Shown: positions 6,880-16,875, counted from the first letter of the stretch. The stretch is DNA of 36,937 nucleotides from Bacteroidales bacterium (GCA_024400665.1 JAKSML010000018.1:1-36937); one strand, 5' to 3'. The notes: generated by a model not told the origin, from the sequence alone. Made by a program: numbers and translations.

Positions 6880-8880
6880 TTAGAAGAGACTGTCGAGGAC
6901 CTTGTCGTCGACGAGGTTGGGCATGGTCACCTTGAGGTCGGGGTTGCTGTCCATAGCACGCTTGATGGCGAACATGGCGCCCTCGTTGCGGGCCCAACTG
7001 CGGCGGCTGATGCCGTTGTTGACGTCCCAGTAGAGCATGAGCTTGAGGCGACGGTCGCAGTCGGCAGAGCCATCGAGGACCATACCGAAGCCGCCGTTCA
7101 TCACCTCGCCCCAGCCTACGCCGCCACCATTGTGGATGGAGACCCAGGTAGCGCCGCGGAAGGAGTCGCCGATGACATTCTGCACAGCCATGTCGGCGCA
7201 GCGGTTGGAGCCGTCGTAGATGTTGCTGGTCTCGCGGAAGGGGGAGTCGGTGCCGGAGACATCGTGGTGGTCGCGGCCGAGGACGATGGGTGCGGAGATC
7301 TCGCCCTTGCGGATAGCCTCGTTGAAGCGCTCGGCAATCTTGGTGCGGCCTTCGCAGTCGGCATAGAGGATACGGGCCTGGGAGCCGACGACGAGGTGGT
7401 TCTCGTTAGCGCCCTTGATCCACTGGATGTTGTCGCGCATCTGCTGCTGAATCTCTTCAGGAGAGTGAGAGGCGATATTGTTGAGAACTTCCATAGCGAT
7501 CTTATCGGACTTGTCGAGGTCCTCGGGCTTGCCGCTGGTGCAGACCCAACGGAAGGGACCGAAGCCGTAGTCGAAGCACATGGGGCCCATGATGTCCTGG
7601 ACGTAGGAGGGATAACGGAAGGCGGAGTGGTCGGCGTTCCAGATATCGGCACCGGCGCGGCTGCTCTCTAACAGGAAGGCATTGCCGTAGTCGAAGAAGT
7701 ACATGCCCTTGGCGGTGAGCTTGTTGACGGCTGCCACATGGCGGCGGAGCGACTCCTGCACCTTCTCTTTGAAGAGTTCGGGCTTGTCGGCCATCATGAC
7801 CTTGGCATCCTCAAAGCTGACACCCACGGGATAGTAGCCACCAGCCCAGGGGTTATGGAGGGAGGTCTGGTCGGAGCCGAGGTCAACCTGTATGCCTTTC
7901 TCGGCACAGTATTCCCAGAGGTCAACCACGTTGCCCTGATAGGCGAAGCTGCGGGCAATCTTTTTGGCGCGGGCGTCGTTGACTTTGGCGAAGAGCTCGT
8001 CGAGGTTCTCGTGCACCTCGTCAACCCAGCCCTGGTCGAAACGCTTCTGCGTGGCAGAGGGGTTGATTTCGGCGGTGATGGAGACCACACCGGCGATGTT
8101 GCCAGCCTTGGGCTGAGCGCCGCTCATGCCGCCAAGACCTGCGGTGATGAAGAGCTTGCCAGCGGTGCCGCCGCCGAGCTTGCGGGCTGCGTTGAGGACG
8201 GTGATGGTGGTGCCGTGGACGATGCCCTGAGGTCCAATATACATGTAGGAGCCAGCAGTCATCTGGCCGTACTGAGTGACACCCATAGCGTTGAAGCGCT
8301 CCCAGTCGTCGGGCTTGGAGTAGTTGGGTATCATCATGCCGTTGGTGACGACCACGCGGGGAGCATCCTTGTGGGAGGGGAAGAGGCCCATAGGGTGGCC
8401 ACTATACATGGCGAGGGTCTGCTCCTCTGTCATCTCGCTGAGGTATTTCATCACGAGGCGGTACTGAGCCCAGTTCTGGAAGACGGCACCGTTGCCACCA
8501 TAGGTGATGAGCTCGTGGGGATGCTGAGCCACGGCGGGGTCGAGGTTGTTCTGAATCATGAGCATGATGGCAGCAGCCTGACGGCACTTGGCGGGATACT
8601 GGTCGATGGGACGCGCATACATAGGATAGGTGGGACGCAGACGGTACATATAGATGCGGCCGTATTTGCGGAGCTCTTCGGCAAACTCGGGAGCCAGCAT
8701 GGCATGGTCCTTGGGGTCGAAATAGCGGAGGGCGTTGCGGATGGCCATCTCTTTCTCAGCCTTGGTGAGGATGTCCTTGCGCTTGGGAGCGTGGTTGACG
8801 GTAGTGTCGTAAGGTTGCGGAGCGGGCAGCGGATTGGGGATACCCTGGCGCAATTCGTTTTGGAATTCTTCGAGTGTCAT
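6880..8880 (-). CDS. hutU: Urocanate hydratase (urocanase)
   Basis: Urocanase converts urocanate to 4-imidazolone-5-propionate using tightly bound NAD+, the second step of histidine breakdown in the cytoplasm. The 666-aa product carries ITYGGNGAVFQNWAQY (near 125-140), the NAD-binding GLGGMSGAQPKA (248-259), the GSDQTSLHNPW segment (335-345), and FRWVCTSGKPEDL with the candidate catalytic Cys at 447. It is about 110 residues longer than the Pseudomonas enzyme, as I recall for Bacteroidetes forms. hutH, hutI and ftcD are not in the window. The gene is last in the minus-strand array, 31 bp after the subtilase, and probably shares its transcript. Confidence 0.97.
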   Translation of the reverse strand: MTLEEFQNELRQGIPNPLPAPQPYDTTVNHAPKRKDILTKAEKEMAIRNALRYFDPKDHAMLAPEFAEELRKYGRIYMYRLRPTYPMYARPIDQYPAKCRQAAAIMLMIQNNLDPAVAQHPHELITYGGNGAVFQNWAQYRLVMKYLSEMTEEQTLAMYSGHPMGLFPSHKDAPRVVVTNGMMIPNYSKPDDWERFNAMGVTQYGQMTAGSYMYIGPQGIVHGTTITVLNAARKLGGGTAGKLFITAGLGGMSGAQPKAGNIAGVVSITAEINPSATQKRFDQGWVDEVHENLDELFAKVNDARAKKIARSFAYQGNVVDLWEYCAEKGIQVDLGSDQTSLHNPWAGGYYPVGVSFEDAKVMMADKPELFKEKVQESLRRHVAAVNKLTAKGMYFFDYGNAFLLESSRAGADIWNADHSAFRYPSYVQDIMGPMCFDYGFGPFRWVCTSGKPEDLDKSDKIAMEVLNNIASHSPEEIQQQMRDNIQWIKGANENHLVVGSQARILYADCEGRTKIAERFNEAIRKGEISAPIVLGRDHHDVSGTDSPFRETSNIYDGSNRCADMAVQNVIGDSFRGATWVSIHNGGGVGWGEVMNGGFGMVLDGSADCDRRLKLMLYWDVNNGISRRSWARNEGAMFAIKRAMDSNPDLKVTMPNLVDDKVLDSLF

Positions 8881-8911
8881 AGTATATTATTGTTTAATTA
8901 TTATATTATAT

Positions 8912-11260
8912 TCAGAAACTAAATTGGATACCGGCTTGAAGTGCTGGCAACTGGAGGGTGCATCCGCATTTGGAGTGAACCATGGCGGATTCACAACGAA
9001 GATAGACGCCAAAGAGGTCGTAGGAGATGCGCGTGATGGCGCCCAAGACAAAGTTGTAGTCGTACAACGAACTGCTATTACGAGGCACCTGGTAGTCGGT
9101 AGAGACTTTCCAGTCATTGACTTCCTGTTCGAGGCAGTAGTGGCGATAGGCATTCCAGCCTACAAAGAGACCCAGGTCCCAGTGCCAGCCCTTGCTGTCG
9201 ATGCCGCCAGGGACGAAACGGACGCGCTGGAACAGTTCGAAGTCGAACTGCTGCATATTGAGCTTCTTCTGCGTGATGCCCGTCATATCGGTGAGACCTA
9301 TCTCTTCATCCAACTTATTGATACCATCCGTGGCATAATTATTGTGCGTCCAGTTCCACTCCAGTCCCATGCCGAGGCTGTAAGCCTTGCCGTAGGCCCG
9401 CATGATGCGGAAGCCAAGATGGCCAGAAGGTGACCAAGGCAGAAGGTTGTCATCATAGCTATAGAAATTGTCGCCATACATGAAGTAGATGTCTTTGCGC
9501 CATTTGGCACAGCTGCCCCAGATGGAGGGCTTCATGTAGGCCTCATCGATAGTATAATTCTCAAGGTCGTATCTGTTGCCGGTAATGATGCCGACAAAGG
9601 GTTCGTTCCGATTCCAGAAACGCATACGGTCGGCATTGCTGAGGCGGAAGTGGTCGGTGTAGCCCGCATAGGAGACATTCAGCGTGCAACTGTCCAAAGA
9701 GCCTTTGTAGAATCTGATGCAGGGGTCTGCGGTGTCCCCAGCATATCCCACTGAGGAATAGGAGACCAAAGAGCCGTCGGGACGCTGCTTGTTGTAGAAT
9801 ATAGTGGGGATCTGATTATCATTTCTTGTCGGATTCAGATCTTTGTAGTTCGAACCGTTGGGACGCACCAGGAGGTGGACCTCCACGCTGTCCTTAGTCT
9901 CACGCATGGCAAAGGTAGGCGCCTTATGCTGCGGGGTCTTATCGGTGAAGTAGGAGGCCTGCGGAACGCCATAGCCCATAGCGTAGTCAAAATAGGGATA
10001 CAAGTCGGCAGACTTTTGTATCTCGTCCATCATCTGCATGGCGGTCTTCTCTGGCATAGCCTGCCAAGCACAGGCAGCAAAGCCCGCGACAAGGGGGCAG
10101 GAGAACGAGGTGCCATCCGCCTCGGTGATGGCCGCATCACCTTTATCGGAAGCCACAACAGCATGACCGAAAGCGGCAACATTCGGCTTCATGCGGCCAT
10201 CGGACGAAGGACCCAATGAGCTGAAGCTGATATGGTCATACTCTGTCAAAGAGGGTTTGATGCCGCCCACGCAGAGGACGCTGTCGGCATCAGAGGGAGT
10301 GACGATAGTCTTCCACTGCCTCACATCGGCCTCATTGCCAGCCGAAGCGCACACGAGGATGCCTTTTCGCGCAGCCATGTTGGCAGCCTTAGCCACGTAG
10401 GAGGTGCCGTCCATATCCTTGGTGTAGTAGCGTTCCTTGCCGTAGCCGAGAGAGCTGCTGATGATGTTGGCACCATGCTGGTCGGCACGTTCCATGCCCT
10501 GCATCCACCAAACTTCTTCCTTGAAAGGCTCCAACTCCACCTCGGTGCGGTACAGCAGAAACTCTGCGCCTGTGGCCAGACCAATCCTGTTGTTATTAGG
10601 CATTCCAGTGATGCACGAAAGGGTCATCAAGCCATGGGCGTTCCATCCATAGACATCGGCTTTCTTGAGAGGGAAATTCCAGGTGTCGAGGATACGGTGT
10701 CCCTCGTGCAGATGTTTGAAAGCGTCGTGGGTGTTGACGCGGGGAAATCCTGCGTCGAGCACAGCGATACGGATGCCCGTTCCGTCGATGCCGTTGTCGC
10801 GAAAGAGCTGGCCCTGCATACGTTCAAGCTGCCAGGTAAGTTGTGAGACATCCTTGTCGTCAGCAGCCTGATACTGTTCTTCTACAGTCTTGCACAAGGC
10901 CAGCTGAAGGTCGGAGGCAATGAGCACGATGTCCTTTACGAAAGAGAGTTCGCGAATTGCCTCAATCTGGTCGGGCAAAGCCATCACAGCCACGGCGTTG
11001 AGCCAGCGGCTCTGACCCACCTCCTCAATGGCGAGCGCGTCAATCTGCGAGACATAGCTGCCGTTGAGCGGATAGTTACTGATGTCGTAGAGGTCGGCGC
11101 CACATTGGCGGTAGCGCTCTATGGCCTTGGCATCGAAATAGGCGTAGGGGTCGAAGGTGGTGCCCTGCTTATCGGTGAGGAACACCCAGTAGCACGACTG
11201 GCTGAAGGCGGGGAGGCCGGCCAGGGCTAACATGACGATGAGGAATATTTTCTTTATCAT
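8912..11260 (-). CDS. Secreted subtilase (S8) with barrel-like C-terminal domain, copy A
   Basis: The start chosen at 11260 gives MIKKIFLIVMLALAGLPAFSQ, a type I signal peptide; a Met 8 codons earlier is possible. Numbering from that earlier Met, the S8 catalytic residues are Asp177 (AVLDAGF), His217 (NAHGLM), Asn317 (ASAGNE) and Ser393 (GTSFSCP). The Asp and His motifs deviate from the usual D-T-G and H-G-T. Residues about 570-790 alternate aromatic and polar positions in strands separated by turns and end with Phe (LQAGIQFSF), typical of an outer-membrane barrel; no T9SS C-terminal domain is seen. It is a diverged paralogue of the upstream gene, 34 bp away by this start. A surface-anchored self-displayed protease is inferred. 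Confidence 0.85.
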   Translation of the reverse strand: MIKKIFLIVMLALAGLPAFSQSCYWVFLTDKQGTTFDPYAYFDAKAIERYRQCGADLYDISNYPLNGSYVSQIDALAIEEVGQSRWLNAVAVMALPDQIEAIRELSFVKDIVLIASDLQLALCKTVEEQYQAADDKDVSQLTWQLERMQGQLFRDNGIDGTGIRIAVLDAGFPRVNTHDAFKHLHEGHRILDTWNFPLKKADVYGWNAHGLMTLSCITGMPNNNRIGLATGAEFLLYRTEVELEPFKEEVWWMQGMERADQHGANIISSSLGYGKERYYTKDMDGTSYVAKAANMAARKGILVCASAGNEADVRQWKTIVTPSDADSVLCVGGIKPSLTEYDHISFSSLGPSSDGRMKPNVAAFGHAVVASDKGDAAITEADGTSFSCPLVAGFAACAWQAMPEKTAMQMMDEIQKSADLYPYFDYAMGYGVPQASYFTDKTPQHKAPTFAMRETKDSVEVHLLVRPNGSNYKDLNPTRNDNQIPTIFYNKQRPDGSLVSYSSVGYAGDTADPCIRFYKGSLDSCTLNVSYAGYTDHFRLSNADRMRFWNRNEPFVGIITGNRYDLENYTIDEAYMKPSIWGSCAKWRKDIYFMYGDNFYSYDDNLLPWSPSGHLGFRIMRAYGKAYSLGMGLEWNWTHNNYATDGINKLDEEIGLTDMTGITQKKLNMQQFDFELFQRVRFVPGGIDSKGWHWDLGLFVGWNAYRHYCLEQEVNDWKVSTDYQVPRNSSSLYDYNFVLGAITRISYDLFGVYLRCESAMVHSKCGCTLQLPALQAGIQFSF

Positions 11261-11294
11261 TATAGTATATATTTCTATATTCAATTATTGTGAA

Positions 11295-13808
11295 TTAATG
11301 GATACCCAACGTGAACCAAGCCAAATCAATGGCAACGCCGACCTCGAGACGGGGCAAGGGGGGAACGGTCATGTTGTGGTTCAACAGACCCGTCATGCGA
11401 TAACGGGCATACAACGAGAATCCACAACCAGAGAATCGGGTGGTGAGACCCCAGTCGTAGGGGTGGAGGGGCAGACGCTGCTTGAGGATGCCTTTGTTGT
11501 CATCCTGATGGAAAAGGATGTCCTCACGATAGCGGTTGTAGCCGAAATAGGCACCAAGATCCCAATTGAACTCGCCCGCACCTGTTGTCATCAGACGGAC
11601 GCGCTGGAAGAGCTCCACATTGAAGGCGTTGTCTATCACACTGCTGTCCTTGAGGGTGATGTTGCTACGGTCGAGCGGCATCTCGCAGTTGCTATAGCTA
11701 TTGAAGAGGGGCTCGTTGGTGGCCATGCGGAAATGCGCGTTGCGCCATTCGATGCCCATGCCTAATTTGTATCTCTTACCCGTATTCCAGATAGCACGTC
11801 CGCCCAAGGTCCACACGGGCGACCAGCCTTTCGTCTGGTATTCCCACTCGCTGCCCGAGGTGCGGGTGGCGAAAAGGTTGCCCAAAGAGAAATAGAGGCC
11901 CTCCCATTCGGTGCCATGTTCTTTCACTTCCAAATCCTTCAGGGTATGATTTGCCCTGTCACCCCGGTAATGGTCATACGAATAATCATCATCTATTTCA
12001 ACCACCTCCTCAAGCACCTCCAGATCTTCATCATCCACTACAATAACCCCCTCCACATCAGAAGAGTCTTCACGACAGAATCTCCACCTGAACTCGTTGG
12101 GTTCTGCGCCTGTCTTGAAACGCATATTGTCCTCTGCCGAGAGTTTGTAGGTGAGCAGATAGCCGTTGCAGCTGACGTTCAGCGTGCGGTCAACCAGGCC
12201 TTTCTTGGGGACCTTAATACCATTATAGCCATAAATGCCACTATAGACACGGACACATTCATCGGTCCAGGACTCAATCATTCCGTCAAGACCCGTGACG
12301 TTGATGAAGATATTGATCTTGCGCTTCTCATAAGAGTCGCAAGTATCGTTATAGTAGGCTTGGTGTTGGTTTTCATTATAATTATATATCGCTATAGAGT
12401 CGAAATTGAAAAAGACATAGTCGCTTTCCTCGGCAATGGTCACACACTTAGGGACAGCGGCTTTGCCATCCAAGAAGTAGGATGCCTGCGGGACGCCGTA
12501 GCCGACACTGTAGTCGTGATAGGGATAGAGGTCGGCGCTCTCTATCACGTCCTGCTTCATCTGAAGAGCCGTGCGGTTGGGGCGGGCCTGCATGGCACAT
12601 GCCACAAAGCCAGCCGTGAGCGGACAGCTGAAGGAGGTGCCACGCTCTAACTCGTATCCCGTATCGTGCTTCGGGTCTGCAACGATGGCAAGACCAAAGT
12701 TCACCACGTCGGGCTTCTGGCGACCATCGGCTGTAGGACCATAACTGCTGAAGGAGATATGGTTGTAACTTGTGAGTGAACTACAAATACCACCTACGCA
12801 CAGTACGTTTTCGGCATCTGCGGGAGTGACGATGCGCCTCCAGTTGTAATCATTGCCCTCATTGCCAGCCGAATTGCACACCACTATGCCTTTCTGCACT
12901 GCCATGTTGGCTGCCTTGGCCACGTAGCTGGTGCCATCCATGTCTTTGGTGTAGTAACGGGCGTCGCCATAGCCCAGCGAGGAGCTGATAATCTGGGCGC
13001 CGTTCTTATCGGCCCACTCGGCTGCCTGTGCCCACCATATCTCTTCTCTTTTAGGTTCAGTCTCGACCTCGGTACGAGCCAGCAAGAACTCGGAGCCTGT
13101 GGCCAGACCTATCTGCACGGTGTCGTTCATGATGCCGGTGATACAGCTCAGCGTCATGGTGCCGTGACCGCCATAGCCATACACATCTTCTTTTTTGTTC
13201 GGGAAATTCCATGTCTTGATAATCCGGCCGTTGTCGCGCAGATGCTTGAATGCGGCATGGGTGTTCACACGGGGGAAGCCGGTATCGAACACGGCGATAC
13301 GGATGCCCTTGCCGTTGATGCCTTTCTCGCGGAAGAGCAGTCCGCCTTGGCGCACCAACTGGTCGGCCATATAGGGATTTGCGCCTTCAAACTCATCGGA
13401 GAGGCCACCACCTGGTATCGAGGGTTCGGCCATTACTTCCGAATGGCTGGCCAGCGTGCCTTCTGCGTCTATCTGCTGCACACGCAGCACAAAGGGCAAT
13501 GCCTCAATGCGGGCTATCTGGTCGGGCGTGGCGGTGACGCCGATAGCATTGAGCCAACGGCTGCTGCCCACCTCTTCGGTAGCGATGCGGCACACCTGAC
13601 TCACGTACTGCTCGTTGAGCGGATAGTTGCTGATGTCGTAGAGGTCGGCACCGCATTGTTGATAACGGGCTATGGCCTTGGCATCAAAATAAGCGTATGG
13701 GTCGAACGTGGTGCCCTGCTTGTCTTTCAGGAAGACCCAGTAGCACGGCTGGCTGAAGGCAGGAAGCGCAGCCAGAACAACAAGAGTTATAAAGAATATC
13801 TTTTTCAT
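11295..13808 (-). CDS. Secreted subtilase (S8) with acidic linker and barrel-like C-terminus, copy B
   Basis: The 837-aa product has a type I signal peptide (ALPAFSQ), an N-terminal prodomain-like region (22-150) and a full S8 catalytic set: Asp175 (VFDTGF), His215 (GGHGTM), Asn316 (NSAGNE), Ser392 (GTSFSCP). A beta-rich region follows (450-575), then a very acidic linker at about 581-612 (VVDDEDLEVLEEVVEIDDD), then about 200 residues with barrel-like strands (LGGRAIWNTGKRYKLGMGIEW, FNWDLGAYFGYNRY, GFSLYARYRMTG). No T9SS C-terminal domain is visible. The start overlaps the recO stop by 4 bp, indicating translational coupling. The paralogue downstream lacks the acidic linker. The substrate is unknown. 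Confidence 0.88.
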   Translation of the reverse strand: MKKIFFITLVVLAALPAFSQPCYWVFLKDKQGTTFDPYAYFDAKAIARYQQCGADLYDISNYPLNEQYVSQVCRIATEEVGSSRWLNAIGVTATPDQIARIEALPFVLRVQQIDAEGTLASHSEVMAEPSIPGGGLSDEFEGANPYMADQLVRQGGLLFREKGINGKGIRIAVFDTGFPRVNTHAAFKHLRDNGRIIKTWNFPNKKEDVYGYGGHGTMTLSCITGIMNDTVQIGLATGSEFLLARTEVETEPKREEIWWAQAAEWADKNGAQIISSSLGYGDARYYTKDMDGTSYVAKAANMAVQKGIVVCNSAGNEGNDYNWRRIVTPADAENVLCVGGICSSLTSYNHISFSSYGPTADGRQKPDVVNFGLAIVADPKHDTGYELERGTSFSCPLTAGFVACAMQARPNRTALQMKQDVIESADLYPYHDYSVGYGVPQASYFLDGKAAVPKCVTIAEESDYVFFNFDSIAIYNYNENQHQAYYNDTCDSYEKRKINIFINVTGLDGMIESWTDECVRVYSGIYGYNGIKVPKKGLVDRTLNVSCNGYLLTYKLSAEDNMRFKTGAEPNEFRWRFCREDSSDVEGVIVVDDEDLEVLEEVVEIDDDYSYDHYRGDRANHTLKDLEVKEHGTEWEGLYFSLGNLFATRTSGSEWEYQTKGWSPVWTLGGRAIWNTGKRYKLGMGIEWRNAHFRMATNEPLFNSYSNCEMPLDRSNITLKDSSVIDNAFNVELFQRVRLMTTGAGEFNWDLGAYFGYNRYREDILFHQDDNKGILKQRLPLHPYDWGLTTRFSGCGFSLYARYRMTGLLNHNMTVPPLPRLEVGVAIDLAWFTLGIH

Positions 13809-14545
13809 TGTAATACAGTATGTAATATTTCGTGCGATTTGAAATTATGAAATTCGGAGAGATGAAGCTGAAAATAGTCCAAGAGACGGTTGATGAGCTC
13901 GGTGCGCTGCGACAGCGTGGTGAGCGGGCATTCCGTGTCGTCATGTATGGCTTGGAGATAGGTGTGGAGCAGCAGCGATGCCGAAGGGGTGAGGGTGTTG
14001 TCGGCGGCATAGCAGAAACAGCCCTCGCGCAAGTCGAAGAGCGGCTCGCGCGCGCTGTAGTTGTCCATAGGCTCAATGCCCAGATGGTGCGAGAGACGCA
14101 GCATGAAGAGGATGGGGAAATGACCATAGGAGGCAGCGGCTGGCTCTTGCAGCCGAGCCAAGGACTCTACCACATAGTCGAAGAGTGGCTGGTCGGGCTC
14201 CTCCTCGCGGAGCGACTTGTAGAGCAGCTCTGTCATAAAGAAGACGACGGCATTGCGCACCGCTTCGTCCTCCATGCTGGCTGTGACAGACGAGACCTCG
14301 CCGATGTGAGGTGCAACCTCCTTGAGATAATTCAGCTGAGTCTTGGGGTTGTTATAAACCACAAGGTCAAGATACCGCAGCGGCTGCAGCAGGTTCTGCT
14401 TGGTTTTGCTTCCACCCTTGCGGACTCCTTTGAGGATGTAGGAGCGCACGCCCAGCTGCCGCGTGAAGAGCTTGGCTATCACCGAGGTCTCGGAATAGGC
14501 TGTGGTGTGGAGCACCAGGGCTGGGGTGGAGAGCGTGGGCGTCAT
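13805..14545 (-). CDS. recO: DNA repair protein RecO
   Basis: The 246-aa product has the RecO layout: an N-terminal OB fold (TPALVLHTTAYSETSVIAKLFTRQLG, then YILKGVRKGGSKTK) and a helical C-terminal domain. RecO anneals DNA and, with RecR, loads RecA on SSB-coated single strands in the RecF pathway. The Bacteroidetes version lacks an obvious C-terminal Cys4 zinc site; one Cys pair (EGCFCYA) is seen. It overlaps porZ by 4 bp upstream and copy B of the subtilase by 4 bp downstream, so it is embedded in an envelope/secretion transcript rather than with repair genes. Confidence 0.93.
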   Translation of the reverse strand: MTPTLSTPALVLHTTAYSETSVIAKLFTRQLGVRSYILKGVRKGGSKTKQNLLQPLRYLDLVVYNNPKTQLNYLKEVAPHIGEVSSVTASMEDEAVRNAVVFFMTELLYKSLREEEPDQPLFDYVVESLARLQEPAAASYGHFPILFMLRLSHHLGIEPMDNYSAREPLFDLREGCFCYAADNTLTPSASLLLHTYLQAIHDDTECPLTTLSQRTELINRLLDYFQLHLSEFHNFKSHEILHTVLQ

Positions 14546-16869
14546 CGTATTATCAATATTTTAGTTACCGAACGCATCTTGCCCATCTTGTCGGAAGCGA
14601 AGACGAAATAGGTGCCGCTTGCCACAGGCACGCCGTTCTGATTACAGCCGTTCCACACCGCCTGTCCGCCATGTGCCGTGGTGGAGAAGACCGTGTGGCC
14701 GCGGGCATCGGTGATATGCACCAGGGCGTCGCGAGTGAAGCCATAGACGCAGATGGGACCGTCATAATCGGGTCTGACAGGATTGGGGAAAGCGTGAATA
14801 TCAACCAGCGGGTATTCGTCAGCCTCTGTAGCTGTGGAGCGGTAGGACTGAAGGCCCTTGTCGGTACCGATATAGAGGATGCCGTTGTCGGGATGGACGG
14901 CGAGGGCGACAATCTTGTCGGATGCCAGCGAGCTGTTGGCGGTAGTGAAGTGACTGAGCTGCTGCAGGCCGTTGGCAGAGATGAGGTAGAGGCCGTTGTT
15001 GGCGGTGCCCACCCATTTGCGGTTGGCGCCATCGACGGCGATGCAGGTGATGTTCTCGTATGCCATCAGATACTCATTGATGCCGTCTTCGTTGTAGAGG
15101 ATATTGCTGCAGTTCACCGGAGCCTGCTCGCCGCGGCCTCCGTTCGAGAAGGCGCGATAGCCGTCATAGATGACCTTGATGCCTTTGTCTGTGCCAAACC
15201 AGATATCGCCGCTATGGTCCTGGACAATGCAGTTGACAGTATGGGTCTCCAGCTTGCTGCCACGGTTAGGGCTGACGTAAGCCATCTTGTCCACACCGTC
15301 GTGGACATAGATGCGGTTGGCGCGGCCGACTATCCATTTGTATCCCGTCACGCTGTCATAGATAATCTTGTCGATTTCCTTCTTCTCTTTTGTGAGGTCT
15401 TGCAGCATCGGGCTAATGTCAAACGAGGCCCAGCTGCCATCCTTATAGCGGACAGCGAGGCCTTTATCGACCAGCGAATTGGTTATCCACAGATTGCCTT
15501 TCTCGTCGTAGGCGAGACCCGAGACGCGGAGATGGTCCATCCCCTCAGAAGAATAGCGCTGCAAAGCGTTGTCGGTATTCGTCTGGTCAAAAAGTTCTTG
15601 GACGACATTGTCCTGAATGTCCAGCACGCCATAGCCCCACGAGGTGGCCGAGATATGGTTCTTGTGCTTAGGATCGACAGCCATGTAGAGCACATCTTGG
15701 AAGGCAACGTCAATATCTCCGCGGCCTATCTGCGTCCAAGCCGTGCCATCATAGATGGAGAGGCTGCCCGGGAGATAGGAGTTCTCGTAGGTAGGCTTCT
15801 TGCCTCCGGGGCAGAGATAGAGATTGTCGTATGTGGCGACGAGGCTATAGACATAGTCGTTATTTGTCGGCCCTGCGGGTGCGAAAGATGCAGACACAAC
15901 CCTGTCGGGCGAGAGACGCACCACGCCAGCCCATATATGGCCAGCCCACAAGGTGCCGTCGGCATCACAGTCGATGTCGTTTGCCACAAAGCCGAAATCG
16001 GGCATCTGGCTCGTCGTCTCTTGCAGCTGAAAATCCTTGTCGTATATATCCACCTGGCTGTAACGGTTTACCAGGAGCCTGTCATGATGACTGCGCAAAG
16101 AGGCAACACGCCCCTTGTCGATGCTGCCCCAGCTGTTCTCGGTCTGCTGATAGAAGAGCGTCATACTGTCGGGGTTGTCTATGCAAGCAGCCACAACGAG
16201 TTTCCCGTCCAAGACTTCGAGCCTTCTCACCGAGAGGCTCGCAAAAGGCGACACAGTGTCACGGCGCCATTCGTCATAGATGTGAAGACGGCGGCTGTTG
16301 CTCGGAGCGTACAGCAGCCCGTCGGCCGTGGCAGCCACAATCAAGCTGTCGGTGAAGGCCACATCATAGACCGTTCCGTTCTGTCCGCCATCTCCGAGAT
16401 AGTAGGTCTCCTCTATCTCACGGCGGGGCACATTCACCACCACGATGCCGAAACCTGTGGCGAGGTAGAGCCTGCTGCCGCGAAAGCGCATACTGTATAT
16501 CTGCTTGTCGCCGCTGATGTTGCCCGTGCGGATATCGGCCACATTCTCTGTGCGCCCGTCCATAATCAGGTCCAAGCCCGAATTGCTGTAGGCCACAGCC
16601 AGGCAACGCAGCTGCTCGCTGTAGGCAAAGGTGGCGATGCCCACGTCCGAGAGCCCCGATACCTTTGTCAACGGCTTGACGGAGAACTCGTCCTTGTCGT
16701 AGTAGAACATGGCCGACCGTGTGGCGCAATAGACGCGGGAGCCAGCGGTTTGGACATGACGGACTTCCACAAAGGAGTTGTGGTCGCGCCATTCTCCCAC
16801 AGCCTGCGACCATGCCGAGAATGTGCCTAACAGCAGCAGCGTCAACAAAAGGTACCTCTTCATATTCAC
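14542..16869 (-). CDS. porZ: PorZ-like T9SS beta-propeller protein
   Basis: The 775-aa product has a signal peptide (LLLLGTFSAWSQ) and two stretches of propeller repeats (LYLATGFGIVVV, LWAGHIWAGVVRL, IWFGTDKGIKVIYDG, KWVGTANNGLYLI, LYIGTDKGLQSY), the two-component-regulator/PorZ propeller pattern. The last about 85 residues (FPNPVRPDYDGPICVYGF to ILIIR) form a T9SS-type C-terminal domain with the A-W-N-G and G-T-Y-x-F motifs. In Porphyromonas, PorZ belongs to the surface attachment complex with the sortase PorU. Adjacency to recO supports the call, since I recall this pairing in other T9SS genomes. A second Met two codons later (16863) is an alternative start. Confidence 0.85.
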   Translation of the reverse strand: MNMKRYLLLTLLLLGTFSAWSQAVGEWRDHNSFVEVRHVQTAGSRVYCATRSAMFYYDKDEFSVKPLTKVSGLSDVGIATFAYSEQLRCLAVAYSNSGLDLIMDGRTENVADIRTGNISGDKQIYSMRFRGSRLYLATGFGIVVVNVPRREIEETYYLGDGGQNGTVYDVAFTDSLIVAATADGLLYAPSNSRRLHIYDEWRRDTVSPFASLSVRRLEVLDGKLVVAACIDNPDSMTLFYQQTENSWGSIDKGRVASLRSHHDRLLVNRYSQVDIYDKDFQLQETTSQMPDFGFVANDIDCDADGTLWAGHIWAGVVRLSPDRVVSASFAPAGPTNNDYVYSLVATYDNLYLCPGGKKPTYENSYLPGSLSIYDGTAWTQIGRGDIDVAFQDVLYMAVDPKHKNHISATSWGYGVLDIQDNVVQELFDQTNTDNALQRYSSEGMDHLRVSGLAYDEKGNLWITNSLVDKGLAVRYKDGSWASFDISPMLQDLTKEKKEIDKIIYDSVTGYKWIVGRANRIYVHDGVDKMAYVSPNRGSKLETHTVNCIVQDHSGDIWFGTDKGIKVIYDGYRAFSNGGRGEQAPVNCSNILYNEDGINEYLMAYENITCIAVDGANRKWVGTANNGLYLISANGLQQLSHFTTANSSLASDKIVALAVHPDNGILYIGTDKGLQSYRSTATEADEYPLVDIHAFPNPVRPDYDGPICVYGFTRDALVHITDARGHTVFSTTAHGGQAVWNGCNQNGVPVASGTYFVFASDKMGKMRSVTKILIIR

Positions 16870-16875
16870 GATGTT

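Noticed and set aside
7738-8922. Plus-strand frame of 394 codons
   Set aside because: Antisense to urocanase, an unambiguous gene.
14671-16830. Plus-strand open frame of 719 codons
   Set aside because: It lies wholly opposite porZ, has no recognisable domain and no start context, and is produced by GC-rich codon bias.
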